From: Asterella californica
Lineage: Eukaryota > Streptophyta > Marchantiopsida > Marchantiales > Aytoniaceae
DNA: 64,000 bases
Assembly (NCBI GenBank): GCA_036924285.1
Contig: JAYKYS010000007.1
Span: forward strand, 2,108,001 to 2,172,000
Direction of reading: 5' to 3'
The notes beneath the pieces are model-generated. The model searched no databases and had not been told where the DNA came from. It saw nothing but the letters and a program-made list of their open reading frames with translations. Below are positions 35,757 through 48,100 of the stretch, piece after piece. A program made the position numbers and the translations under genes. Every line of letters begins with the position of its first letter. Within the stretch, counting starts at the first letter, position 1.

Positions 35757-37300
35757 GTAAGTCATCTCACTACTTGAGTGAGATGAGTAAGTCTCCCCTT
35801 CCTCAAGTAGCTGTCTCTTCTGCTCTTGTCTTCATCTTCTCAACCCATCCTTGTTTCTAGCACCGCCCAGCCAGGGCCGCGGGGTCCATGGTCGAAAGGC
35901 TATGGCATGCAATACTTAATGGGTAACTTTATCCATCATCCTAAAACTAAGGACATGAGAATCAAAGCTCTCTCTACAAAGCAGTCTTGCGTGTGGTCTT
36001 GACTCTGCCCGTCTTTCATCTCTCTCATTATACTGCTTTGTAGTTACAAAGCAGTGTCTGTTCATTGCTGTGAATGCAGTGTTGTGTGACTTCTTGCTGA
36101 CTGCTGTGAGTGTCTAGCTGAGCAGCTGACTCAAGATACCTCAGAAGTTTCTCATTATAGTCGGTATATCATTCAGCGTATTGACAAATTATACAGAAAT
36201 ATAGCGCTCTCGAAGGACGAAAGAAGACATTCACTTACCCTGGAGCGGATCCACGAGAGATGCCAGAAACAACGTGCATTGCCGTACTTACTTGCTACTT
36301 TCTCAAGTTTCTCCACCTACTCGAACTTCTCCCTCGCAGGAGCAATCTGGGTGTTCCCGATTATCATACATTGCAGTCCATATCCAGAGGCATAACAGCG
36401 CAAGTATTACACAACTCTATAGAACTTCTTGCGCCCGTCTTCCCACTTAAGGAACACCCAATAAGGACCATGATCACCGATTTGATTTCTGACCTCTGCG
36501 ATATTTGCCTCGTCTCAACTTTGAACATCTGAGTTCTTATTTAGGAACAAGTTGCAATGAGTTGGTCGCTTTTAGATCACATGAAGGTCCTCACAGGTTG
36601 AGACTAAGTAAACTGATTTCTTTATAAGATCAAATTCAGAGCAACGTCTCTTGCAGCTTCTTAAGTATGAGGCTCGGAATTCAGTTGGAGGCACAGAAAC
36701 TCTGTTCGAAAGACCCATTTGTCCGTACTGGCGGGGGTCGAATCTTATCACGTAACAAGTATAACATCTCTACAGAATCATGAAGGCTGATCATATAGAG
36801 TCTTAGTGAAATAGTCTGATAAATCATCTACTACGCAAGATCGCCGCTATTTAGGAGTTATTCACCACGGTACGAAATCATGGCAATAAAGCGAACATGG
36901 ACAACGACAGTGTTCAACCCCACACGACCAGGGAGAGGACGACGTGTTTACTCTTAATGATGATCGTTTACAAGAGCAACACACATTTGGATTGAACTTG
37001 ATAGGCTGGTCGAGCTACAACTCCACAAAACTCCAACCAGCACCATTTAGCGGAGAAAGCAGAAAAGAAATGATGCAACTGCGGGGATTGAAAGACCCGC
37101 CTGGACAGACTAACAATGCATCGGTACATATCAACTTAACAGACGCGATAAACTTGCGTAGCGAAACTGGTTTGCTCATCAATAATCTGTCTTTAAAAGG
37201 CAGTCAATAAGCTCGAACTCTATCCGCCTGCGATCCAAATCAGAAATTTCATCAAATATCTTTCCTTCCAAAATCATGTCCTGAGTGCTGTCATAAGCTC

Positions 37301-37339
37301 GCCTCTCAAATTCTTTTAAAACCAAAGAATTTGAGAGGC
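37301..37339. repeat. Perfect 16-bp inverted repeat, 7-nt loop
   Basis: GCCTCTCAAATTCTTT (37301-37316) pairs exactly with 37324-37339 around TAAAACC. A related GAGAGGTAGCC segment follows directly. Arm and loop sizes equal those of the hairpin at 30208-30246, but the sequence is unrelated. Confidence 0.9.
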
Positions 37340-37989
37340 TACCTAGTGGTTGAGAGGTAGCCTTCCAGCTTCAGGATATCAACCAGAAGCTCAGGATTTT
37401 TCAACTCAACTACAAACCGCGAAAACTACACCGTAAAGGAAGGACTGATCTAACATTCAAGCATTCAAGCATATATTAGGCAGAAAGGAGTGGGACCTGT
37501 AAAAACTTCTGGGCAGAGCGAATATGGATATTAATTTTGAACACAGAGCAGCAGCACATAATGCTCACTGACTGACTTCGTCTGTTAGTGTCAATATCAA
37601 AATACCGTGTCTAATGCATTCGAGACGGCTTTCGCGTTATTTGAAGGAGGGTCATTCGTTCTTATACAGTATTGACTAGATCAAAGCCAGACGTGGACAA
37701 GAACAAAACAAGTAGCGCTCACCTCGGCGGCATAAGAGAATCGGTGATGATATATGAATCTCTGCACTCTGTTAACGAAGTAAACATACTGTCAATTTAA
37801 TTTTCAGCCAACAGATGCGAGAACCATGTGAAAGAGCAAAGCAGCATCACAACATTCAATGTTCGGTTAGAAGCTATCATTGTAGAACAAAAGCCCAATA
37901 CATTAAGGATGAAAGCATATCTGCTGCCTGGACTCAGATCAGAACATCAACCTGGAAGCGCAGGGGGATTTTCTATCACGGAGGCTGGT

Positions 37990-38234
37990 CCTTCCTTGGC
38001 ATGTGCTTACGAAACTGGACATCACAAGGACTAATTTTTCTGCATACCAACATGTACACTCAAACAAACTACTACATCCAAAGTCTGGATTCAACCTCCG
38101 AGACACATGTATCTAAAAGACTCTCAGCTCTCCTGAATTGTACGCAAACAAGAAGTGCCAATCAAGATGGCCTTCGGACCTTGCAAGACACAAAACTCTT
38201 ACTGTAGCTTTTATCCTTGAGGACTAGAAGTGAT
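37990..38234. repeat. Diverged repeat, copy 1 (partner at 51465-51715)
   Basis: Shared segments in the same order and orientation include GACTACATCCAAA/CTACTACATCCAAA, CTGGATTCAAC, GACACAT, AAGTGCCAAT and TGAGGACTAGAAGTG/TGAGGACCGGAAGTG. The two copies lie on either side of the IFT121 gene. Origin unknown; probably a transposon or LTR fragment. Confidence 0.7.
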
Positions 38235-38249
38235 GACTTTTTACTTTAT

Positions 38250-39105
38250 CACACATTCTGCATCTTATGTGTAGTGCCATAACTTTGTTGACTTCAATAA
38301 ACCTATCATTTCCAATTTCAATTGATAGTTTTACATTGTTACTAATAAGAATCTACTAGGTGTTTCTTAACCAGTATAAATTACGAGCGAAACAGTTTTA
38401 TAAGAACGCGTGAATCCTTTGCAATAAAGTTATAAGGATATCAAAGTTTATACTGGGAAGATTGTAGGGCTTTTCCCATACAGATATATGCGGTTACTAT
38501 GGAAATACCCCGTACACCTATACGGAAAAATACTGTTCGCGCAAAGGTTCACGATCATTTATCTAGACGAGCCCCAGTTAGTCATGCTTTGCTCTTGTTG
38601 GGAGAAGATGTACATAATGGTAAGTAAGATTGAAATCAAAGCAGACGATAACTGCATTTGTAACTTATTACACGTATAAGCATTCTGGACAGACATCAAA
38701 ACATATAGCATTTTGAATTACCGATGAGTGAATTAGGTACCTTGTGTTATAAACATTTAAAAGCTTACAGTTTTAGGTAACTGTAAACGATAATTTCATA
38801 AGTTTATCTTTGCATGGAGAGGATTGACACTCACATCTTCTCCTACTTCAAAACATGTCATTTTCCGTGCTTATACTGTCACAAACTTGGCACTTGGCAC
38901 AAAGTGTCAACGTCACAACATGATCAGTCTCTTGTAATGAGCTCTAACTCGTTTTACTTTAATGTTTGAGTGAAGAGTGAATGTTTTCCAGCGGCCACTC
39001 CATCTGACCATATTATATCTGGTTGAGATGTACTCTACAGCTGGAAGTTTGGAACCTCCTGAGCTTTGTACGATCGTAGGTCACCGTAAGCCTAAACTAT
39101 AGTTA
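38250..39105. other. 3' flank of IFT121
   Basis: About 850 bp of AT-rich DNA downstream of the IFT121 stop codon (which is at 39106 on the minus strand). No gene is recognised; a 63-codon plus-strand frame is considered chance. It should contain the 3' UTR and polyadenylation site of IFT121, but I could not pick a convincing AATAAA-type signal. Confidence 0.4.
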
Positions 39106-42100
39106 CTATACCCTCAAGTTGGTGCTACAGGGAGCAGGTTCCAGATGCAGAGGCGAATGGCAGAGAGGGCAGTTCCTTAAACCCCTCAACTTCGTGGTCA
39201 TCATCCAGTGTTTGCATGTTATGCACTGAGTATGATCCTCGCCCAAAATCAAACTTCCGCTGGCCATACAGATCTTAAAGTATGTTTGGCAACTCAATTT
39301 TGGACACCTCGTGCTCAGTTCCTGCAATCGTCCATTACGCGTTTTAAGTGGATTACTAGGATTATGATCGGATAAAACTCTAGCTGCAAGAGAAAGAGAC
39401 TTGTTTAAGTTACTCAAGCTTCTATACTAACTACTTCTATATAACGTATATCAACAGCCAGCTTGGAAATAGGTTGACGATGTGCAGATCTGGATGCTGG
39501 TTTGGATAAAATAGTCGAATGTAGATGTAGAATAATGCTCGATAATATGTCAAGTAATTGGTAAATGTTATAGCACAGGGATTATATCTATGAAAGCTTG
39601 ACGATAACAACAAGAGATTGGTATTTGGAGGAAAGGAAAAGTTTTGAACTCCATCTTGTCAACTGACCTCAATGGGGGAACTGCAATTCCGGCAAATCCG
39701 TGAACAGGTAGGTGTTGGACTGATTGGTGGATGTTGCGTGAAGATGTTCAAGGCCAGTTGGGCTATATCATTCTGCTTCGACTCAGGAATGTTCTTCAAT
39801 GCTTCTAGCTTCACAAATGCTTGACTACAATGGACATAGTGCTGAAAAAACAAGCATCAGTTTTCTACATCAAAAGGTAGACACTGCAGGGAGCGAATGT
39901 GCACTCATGGATTTATGAGCAACGGGTAAAACTCTTTTTCTTGATTCTGTAAGCTATAGCCTACTAAGTTAACGAACCTTGTTGAAGAATGTCGTCACCC
40001 CAATGAGCGAGTAGATCTCTTGAGTACTCAATATATCGTCATAGCTCCTTAACCACCATGAGATCTGTGAGTCCATGAAGATAACTTAATGTTAACAGCG
40101 CTTACTTAAGGACGTTCGAAATCTGTAAGGAAGCACCACAAGCCAAACATGCCGAGTGAAGCTAGTGACGGAGATATTGTAAATCCGTCAGATCTGTTGC
40201 AAGAAAAGTTTTTACTTCCATTATGAAGTTTAAGATACACGAACTGTGACGAACAACATAAGTACCATATTACACAATGAAGTAACTACCTTCATTGCTT
40301 GATCATAATGACCAGCATAAAGCTCCCTGTGTGCAAGCAACCAGAGATGGTATGCTTCTGCTCCATGCCATGGATTCTCTAATGATCTGTCTGTGGTCGC
40401 AGCTGCATCATCCTGATCGATAATCGAGATCACTTTTGGAAAAGAGTAATTGGAACAAACCTACTGAAAACTCCATGGCTCGTCTAAGTCTACCTACATA
40501 TATCTATATCAATCACTGAATGAGGTGAGTTGGAGTTTCTAATCATAACATTAGAATGAAGTCTAATATCATAATCAATTAAAGAATGGGCTCCAGTTCA
40601 AATAAACAATCGACATGCACAACATATAGACGTTAGATGTAAAACATGCTGAATTCACCACCTGTAGAAATCCTTCAAGAGTTGTGGCAGCCTTGGAGCT
40701 TGCAAGTCCGCTCCCTTCTGCTTGAGTCTGGGGAGATCAACATGGGAAGACATATGCTTACTCCGTCCGCAATAAGCAGTTTTACTAGATGAGACGGGCG
40801 GTATTCCAAATGAGATTTCCTTACTAATCTTCGTCGATATGACTTGTAACCTTACACGACCGCACAGCTTCACAATGTTCACAGATTATGCAAATAACCA
40901 TAAAAGAAAATAAAAAGACAATAGAGGTTTACCCGTGAGGCTAATAGGGAGACCCTATGCGCCTCCACTTGCAAAGCTGCCAGGACAAAAAGTTTCTTCG
41001 CTTCCAAAGCATTTCCCTGCATATTGGATTCATTGATCATTGTACAAGATTAAGTTTCTTTCATTTCATGAAAAAGAGAAAAGATTTAGCTTCCTCAGCT
41101 CCCAGCGATGTAGACTGTTTTTACCGTTTTCTCCACAAATTGTTTCGCCAACTTAGTCAAAAGGGCTGCAGCTTGCTGATGTTGTCCAGCTTTTTCATAA
41201 ACTTCAACTACGTGGAGTGGATTTCCAGATTGCAGTAAATAGTTGGTATACTTTGTAAGAGCCCCCGTTACAGATGCTTCACAATCATGAAGCTTTGAGA
41301 GCTCCACTGCTTTCCGCCAATAATTGAGTTCCATGCAACAGTTTATGGCAGACTTGATATCCCCACCTCTCGCAAAGCATGTAACCTACAGCAAAAAAAG
41401 CGGAATTCAATGAGGGAAGTCGAGTTCGGGAAGTTATAGGTATATATGAGATCTAGTTCTAAGCAGGCGCCTCTCCACCAAACATTTTGTAAACATATAC
41501 ATGTACTTAAATAAATTACACCCATTATAATCTCTAGACTGAGTCTCCATTCTTAGGGGTAATTATTATATGTATCCAGATAGCCAGATCTATAGAAACC
41601 GATTCAATCAACGCTTTTGCTTCCAGTAGGGAACCAACTTACCGCATGTTCGCAGATTCCAACGCTGGCAAATTTCTGTCCTATGGACAATAGAAGAGTG
41701 GAGCCATCGTGAATAGCGTTCATGAGTCTCTCCAGATCTGACCAATCTTGCAAAGCATAGAAACATTCAGCCAACTTCTCACTGTTGTTAGCTTTGGCGT
41801 AATAAACAACAGCCTTGCTCCAGTTTTGTCGATCAGCGTAGTAGCTGCCAATGTTGTTCCATGTCAACTCCAAGAGCGAATCATTTCCAGCTCCACCACG
41901 ACAGATTAAAGACTCCACTCTGAAAAGCGGGATCACCAGAATTCCTAATTCAATCAATAATTCTTATCAAACACAAAGAATGAGAATTTCTAATTAAAAA
42001 AATAGCTTTTTGCATGAGTTGTGGTAAGAGCTGATTCGCCATGGAGCTTTGCGCGCTCTTCAATGATTTACACAACTCACCCACGCGAGAAGCCTGGTCG

Positions 42101-45100
42101 CCCAAACCCACCGCCTGAACTTCGACGGTCATCATTTTAACTCAGACCTCCATTCCGACTAAGAAAATTGCTTTGTCATAGAGGGTATCCACAACAGGCT
42201 GAATGACAAGTTTAAGGAAGATGAACCAGTAGGACACCTCCTCATATTACCCAGGTTTAACAGACTGGACGTCGTCCGGCAAGCAGCTCGTAAGGAGACG
42301 CAAGCTCCCGTTACAAAGCTCGAGCTTCAGCGAGCTTTGTCTCAGTGGTTGATGTTTCCATCTTCTAGTCAAAACCTGACTTCCCACCGAGGTCTCCAAA
42401 ACCGGATTTATAACTTGCCAGTGCAGGCACTATTTGTATCCTGGCTTTCCTCTTAAGTTTTCGAGCTTCTGGTTTCCCTTGGTCTATATATATATCATCT
42501 TGTTCACTCTGGGCCACTTCTTCAACTTCCTTTCCTTCCCTTGTAATATACTTGGAGAAACGTATGTTACAGTTTTACAGTTTGCCCTTGTACTCTTGAC
42601 AAAGTACAGTAGACGAACTTGATCGCGACCAAATGAACCCAAATGAAATGATCAAGTAAAGGAAAAATTTTTGTCATCACTTGACTAGACTACTATCATT
42701 TCACAGGAGAAGCAAAAGAATAATGATGGAAATATACATGAACCAATCTCCCATCTTTATGCGCAAATCAATGGCCAAGTCAATCCGGTCCATTTCCAAA
42801 TAAAGCTTCTCCGCTGCATCAAATTTCTCAAAGTAGACACATACCTGGAAATTTTACTTATGAGTCTTCAGTCATCAGTAACAAAAGTCGCAAATTATAC
42901 CTTTTACTTCACCCCATTTATGAACTTTCTCTATTTGCAGTCCTTTTATCGTATTTTCTCGTGCGAAACTCTATAGATTAAGTCATTATTAACATAGCAA
43001 CAAAACCTCCAAACTGGTCTTACCTCCGCCTTCTGCTTGTTTTTTTCTTTAAGGATATGCAAACCTTTCACGAACTGTATACCATAAAAATCTTCGCATC
43101 TCACAAATGCCTGTAGACATCATAGCAACCTCGTTAGTGCACCGTTAAGCACGATACCCCTTACTTTTCAAGGTATAACCAGATTACTACATCACTTAGA
43201 TAATCATCGTCCCTTTGTCAATGACATATAGAGTAAAGAGTGAATAGAAAAGATAAGTCGAGAACCTCACCTTTTCAGCCACAGATAGATTCAAGGTTTC
43301 AAGTGCATATTCAGCAAGGGACATCCACAACCTAGGGTGGGAATGCTCCTCTACATATATAAGAGCATCTTGGATTTCAACTGCCTTTAACATCTGTTGA
43401 GTATCACGTAGTGATTTGGTCTCGTAACTGAAAACATGTTCCTTTCCTGGTTGCTCCGGCTGTCTCATAACCTCATCTAACTGTACAGCTTGGATCTGTG
43501 ACGTCATAGACATGTATGCCATTGTTATAGTGGTTCTGTAGTTTCGTGTTTGCAACGCAAATAAACGACAAAATCTGAAGTAGTATTTGTAGTAGGATAC
43601 ATAACAGTACTACAATCACCAACTCTAAGTTTTGTTTGCTTGTGAGTAATGACATCCTTCAAGGTCACGGGAAGCCGATATCTTGGAGAGGAGATAAGCT
43701 CCAAGGCGGGAAGAAACTCACCTGCAGGTTATGAAACCTGCATAAGTAAGCTGTACAAGAAACAGGTTCTTCAGGATCTGTACCCCGAAAGATATACATA
43801 CGAGTCTTCTCCATCACGGCGAGTAAATCAGGATTGTCATCTGCCCATTTCATATCCCAGGCATCTTTCCTCTCGAAGTCCAGTACTGGGTCACATATTT
43901 CAGCATTCTGTATTTCATGAAAGATACCGAAACGAAACAAGACATTTTCAAGCTAGAGTGCAAGAGAAACATCCTAGCTCGTTTGAAAGCTGAAATTTGA
44001 GACTTTAAAGAAACTAAGTGTGTGCCATTTGTCTGAAGTGAAATAGGCCTTATCAATACAAGATTTGGTAAATGAATACTGAAGCAAGCCAATAAAGGAG
44101 AGAGGCCTTGGGGGTAGGTGTCATTACCTCCTCTGTTATCTTATTTTCAATCATGTTGTAGAAAGTCAAGACACCATTTACGTCAATAACCGACAGCCGC
44201 GTTGAATTGCAGTTGAGTTCCAGAGCTGCAAATTATGCACTTGATGCATTATAAAACTCAATCCCTTCTGGGAATAGTCGAGGTTAAACAAACATAGAAA
44301 CTATCCGTACTCGTCAAAAGTAATTTGGTGTTATCTTATATAATAAGTCAGCTTCTGGAAAGAGTGTTGTGATTATCTGCGTCCTAGTTTTCTGAAGAAT
44401 GGCTTCCTGAAGAGTTGTTTGTACCGTTAGCATACTCGACTGTGCTATACACAAAAAGCAAGGAATCTATGCATTACAAGCAGAAACATGAGTATACCTT
44501 GCGGTCGGCATCTCAACAGTCCTTTTGCGACTGACATCGTTGGCAAATTGTAACGGTGTAGGATACCAGATTCTCGACCCGCAATCAAATATTTCTCAGA
44601 GCAACAAATGCAACAAATCTGATCTGCAATGATGTTTGCAGCTTCTGTAGCATCCTCTTCCTTCCAACGATACAAGAAGATCGAGTTGAGTTTCCCTCTT
44701 GTCTGTCAGTGTTCTTATTGTTCCTTGCGCTACATAGATTTTACTGTTGAAAGTTAAAATGATTCTGCATTGTATGTACACATACTCAGACATAAGATAA
44801 CAAAAATGGAAATGTATTAATAATTCTCAAATCGTTCTTCTTTCCATTTCCTGCTTGTGAGATACAACAAAACGGTATTCTATGACCGTCACGATTCATT
44901 ACCTAGTATGCATAGTTTTTCGACAAGCACATCTAGCTAGACAAAGTGTTCTGTACGTACCTGGTCTGGTGACTCATGCAACTCGTCAATGTGAATAATG
45001 TGTTCCTGAGGAGTAACGCCTTCTACTCCACATGATTGAGACTCAGAAACGCCTTTATAGAACCAAGCATGAAGTTTATCTTCTGAGGCTATAAATACAT

Positions 45101-48100
45101 ACGTCTGCATATTAGCACTCCCATATTAACGAGGAAAGTGAACTTATAAGGCTCTTGAATAAGAGAGAGTCAAATCAGCATACCAGCACCCATGACTAAT
45201 GCAGATGGACCTCCACACACACAGCATTAGGCATCTCACTGACTATCTTTTCTACAGCGATGAGGTTCCTCTTAGGCTTGGTCCAGTCGGTTGCTTTGGC
45301 TCTGTCCACATGTAGTGTCTCGTTTGACATCTCAGATCGACACTTTACTCTCTATTCTCACGATGGAGAATGGATAGCTACTCATGATGTCATCTGAGAT
45401 GTTGTGTTTGCTATTACACATAAGAGCAGTACATGACATAGAGAGAGCGATGGTATGCTCTTCAAATGGGAGGGTCAGTGAAAGATGATTTGTATATGAT
45501 GAGAAGATCAGATCTCGGTAGCAGATGTGGTTGTCATATCCGACACGAGACTCGTGGTGACACAAGTGATCATCCATCCGCAAGATGGACTGCAGGCGTG
45601 ACGATAGCAGAGAAAGTGATCAAGTATAGGGGTATGCAGGAAGGGCATCGCTTCATCTCTTAGCCTTGGAGATATATGGATCGTTAGCCCTTGGAGTTCA
45701 ACCGAGATTGTGCTAGAGTTTAACATGAGAGGCGTCAAAAATATCATTTTCTCTTTTTTTTTTACACTATGTTCTTTCGAGTCGAGTTTCTATTGCTATA
45801 CAAAGAGCTTTAACAAGCACAGTTCACATGATAGCAATTGCAATAAGCGATACTACTTTTTATGCACTTGTTGTATGCAAGAGTTTTGATTTATCGATAT
45901 GTGATATTTTAAGAATGATAGACTACTTTAGAACTACAGATAGCGAAACTAGCCCAGATGTTATTCCTCCCTTCGGGCGTTGGTTGCTTGGCCATTCGGG
46001 TCTCTCGTTCCCTTATACCGCTTGAGTAGGTCTTTCTATCCGTTGGTTATTCATTGCTTCACGTTTTCTTCCGAGCGTTAGGTCATTCATTACCAGGGAC
46101 GCAGAACTAAAGACATGCAGTTCATCTCTACCTTTCTGACTTCTCCTATGGCAGTACGAACTATGGTCACAGAACTGCATATTCGATAGGTATTTCTAGG
46201 GCACACTCCCCCAACTATGGCGTGTTTAGCATCTGATTCGAATATTCATCTTATCTGCTCGTTTGAATCACTAACTACTCACTAGCACGCAAGCAATTTT
46301 GGTTTCCTGAATTCTTACTATTGACTTGAGTCTTGGCCGTCGCAACTTTATCTTTTCGAATGTTTGACTACATTTGAGTCACTTTCCACAGCTTAGTATT
46401 TTTATATAATTGATTTACATGCAGTGCAGGTGGCACGCTCATACTTTCTGTAGATTCTTAAGGTGTATCAGACTTTGATTTTTCTAAAAGCCAGATACTT
46501 TGATACTAGATCCTTAGTCATCCAAGTTGTTGTGGATACTTATACTGCTTTTAATTTCGGAAATCAAAATCTTATTTGTCTTAGTATGTCCGAAAACAGA
46601 TATCAAAGTTGATTCCAAGGTAAGAAAACTCACAGTGTTCATGGTGACAAGCAGTGGTTCCACTGATACAATTTTGGAGTCAACAGGGTTTCCTATGGCG
46701 TTGCATAAGATCATAATGTATTGATCTGGTATTTCTCCCTACAAATTTTGACAAAGGTTAGAAAATCGGAAAATATGGAGAAATGTCCTACTCAGTAACA
46801 ACCATTCTGCCTTCAGAATACGTGAATCTTGCACAACAACGCCGCAGTGTAATGGCAAACAGAGCCTTTATAATGAAGGATCTTTCAAGCTTACAGTAGT
46901 TGCCAGAACGCAATGCTCTCCGCCACTCGCGATAGCAACAAGACGATTGACATATTTACAGTACCTGAATGATGACAAGATGCCGGCAGTTTTATATTCA
47001 AAAGGACTCTATGTTGATTATATAGTTCAGACTCCAGAGCATGTGGGATTCCAAACTGCAGTAAGAAACCCTAATGAAATATAGTCGTAGACAGGAAGGA
47101 ACTTAATGTAAAATCGCATATTACGTTTGAACCCTAGAAAATTGTATTTCATTTTTTTGACTCTGCAAACTGGTTAAAAGCGTCAAGAGGAAAAAGAAGG
47201 TTCATACATGGAGCATTCATGCTCATAGATACCTCTCATTGGTGCTGATATTCCAAAACATCACTGAATGTTCTGCATGATCGCGTTTCTTAAACCCATA
47301 CACACATGTGCTGCTGCCGAAATATGTTCTTTTATACTCTGGTCTAATATTTGCAAGGTAAATGTAGGCATCCACTCCCAAAGCAAGTCTTAATCCTCCA
47401 CCCTCCCAAGCCAAAGCACTGCAGTTTGGGAACAAATATGACAATCAACAGATGATATCCGAAAACTCTGCATGGCAGTTAGTCCGTCGTGCGACAGGTG
47501 TTGCTGAGGACCTAATATTGCATGATCAATGCGCATGCTAACGGATAATAGATTGGACCTAGTTCTTGCTAATTACATAGAATAAGTGCATGAGAGCACG
47601 ATTGTTTGTATTTACATTAATTCATGGTTTTTGTGGTACACCTGAGTCACATGTTTGTATATTTGCATGCCTTTCACATTTTGTATTGCATCTGCTTATT
47701 GGCTGACAGTGAAATATTTGGTTGTAACTAACTGACTTTGCTCGGTTTTCAACAAATTATAGTGAATATATACTTGTGTACTTTCTTGGATACGGCTGGG
47801 ACTGCAAAGTTCTACATCTACAGTAGTCACTCGACCATGGGTAATAAAATTTAGCTCGCTGCTCCTCAAAAAAGAAAAGAACGACAAATTATCAAAAGCT
47901 TCTGTGAGCATTTGCTTATTTGCAACCTGCTTAATTGATTACCCAACCCTTCCGTCAGGAAAGGTTAGATAGTAAATTAATGTTTAGAATAAATTAGTGT
48001 CTATTTGGTACAGGCTCTCGCACTTTTAGTTTCGGAAGTGGGTGTGCACTTGATTTATGGGTTATGCCCACATTTTTCCGTAACCCTAAGTCTATTAACT

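Larger units (their letters stand above)
35760..38250. other. Intergenic stretch with hairpins and short open frames
   Basis: Plus-strand frames at 36260-36532, 36944-37210 and 37815-38207 (88-130 codons) are open but unrecognised. The stretch holds a 9-bp hairpin (35764-35786, CATCTCACT arms), a CTACAAAGCAGT inverted pair at about 35974/36040, the 16-bp perfect hairpin at 37301-37339, and one copy of a diverged repeat (37990-38234) whose partner lies at 51465-51715. Confidence 0.4.
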
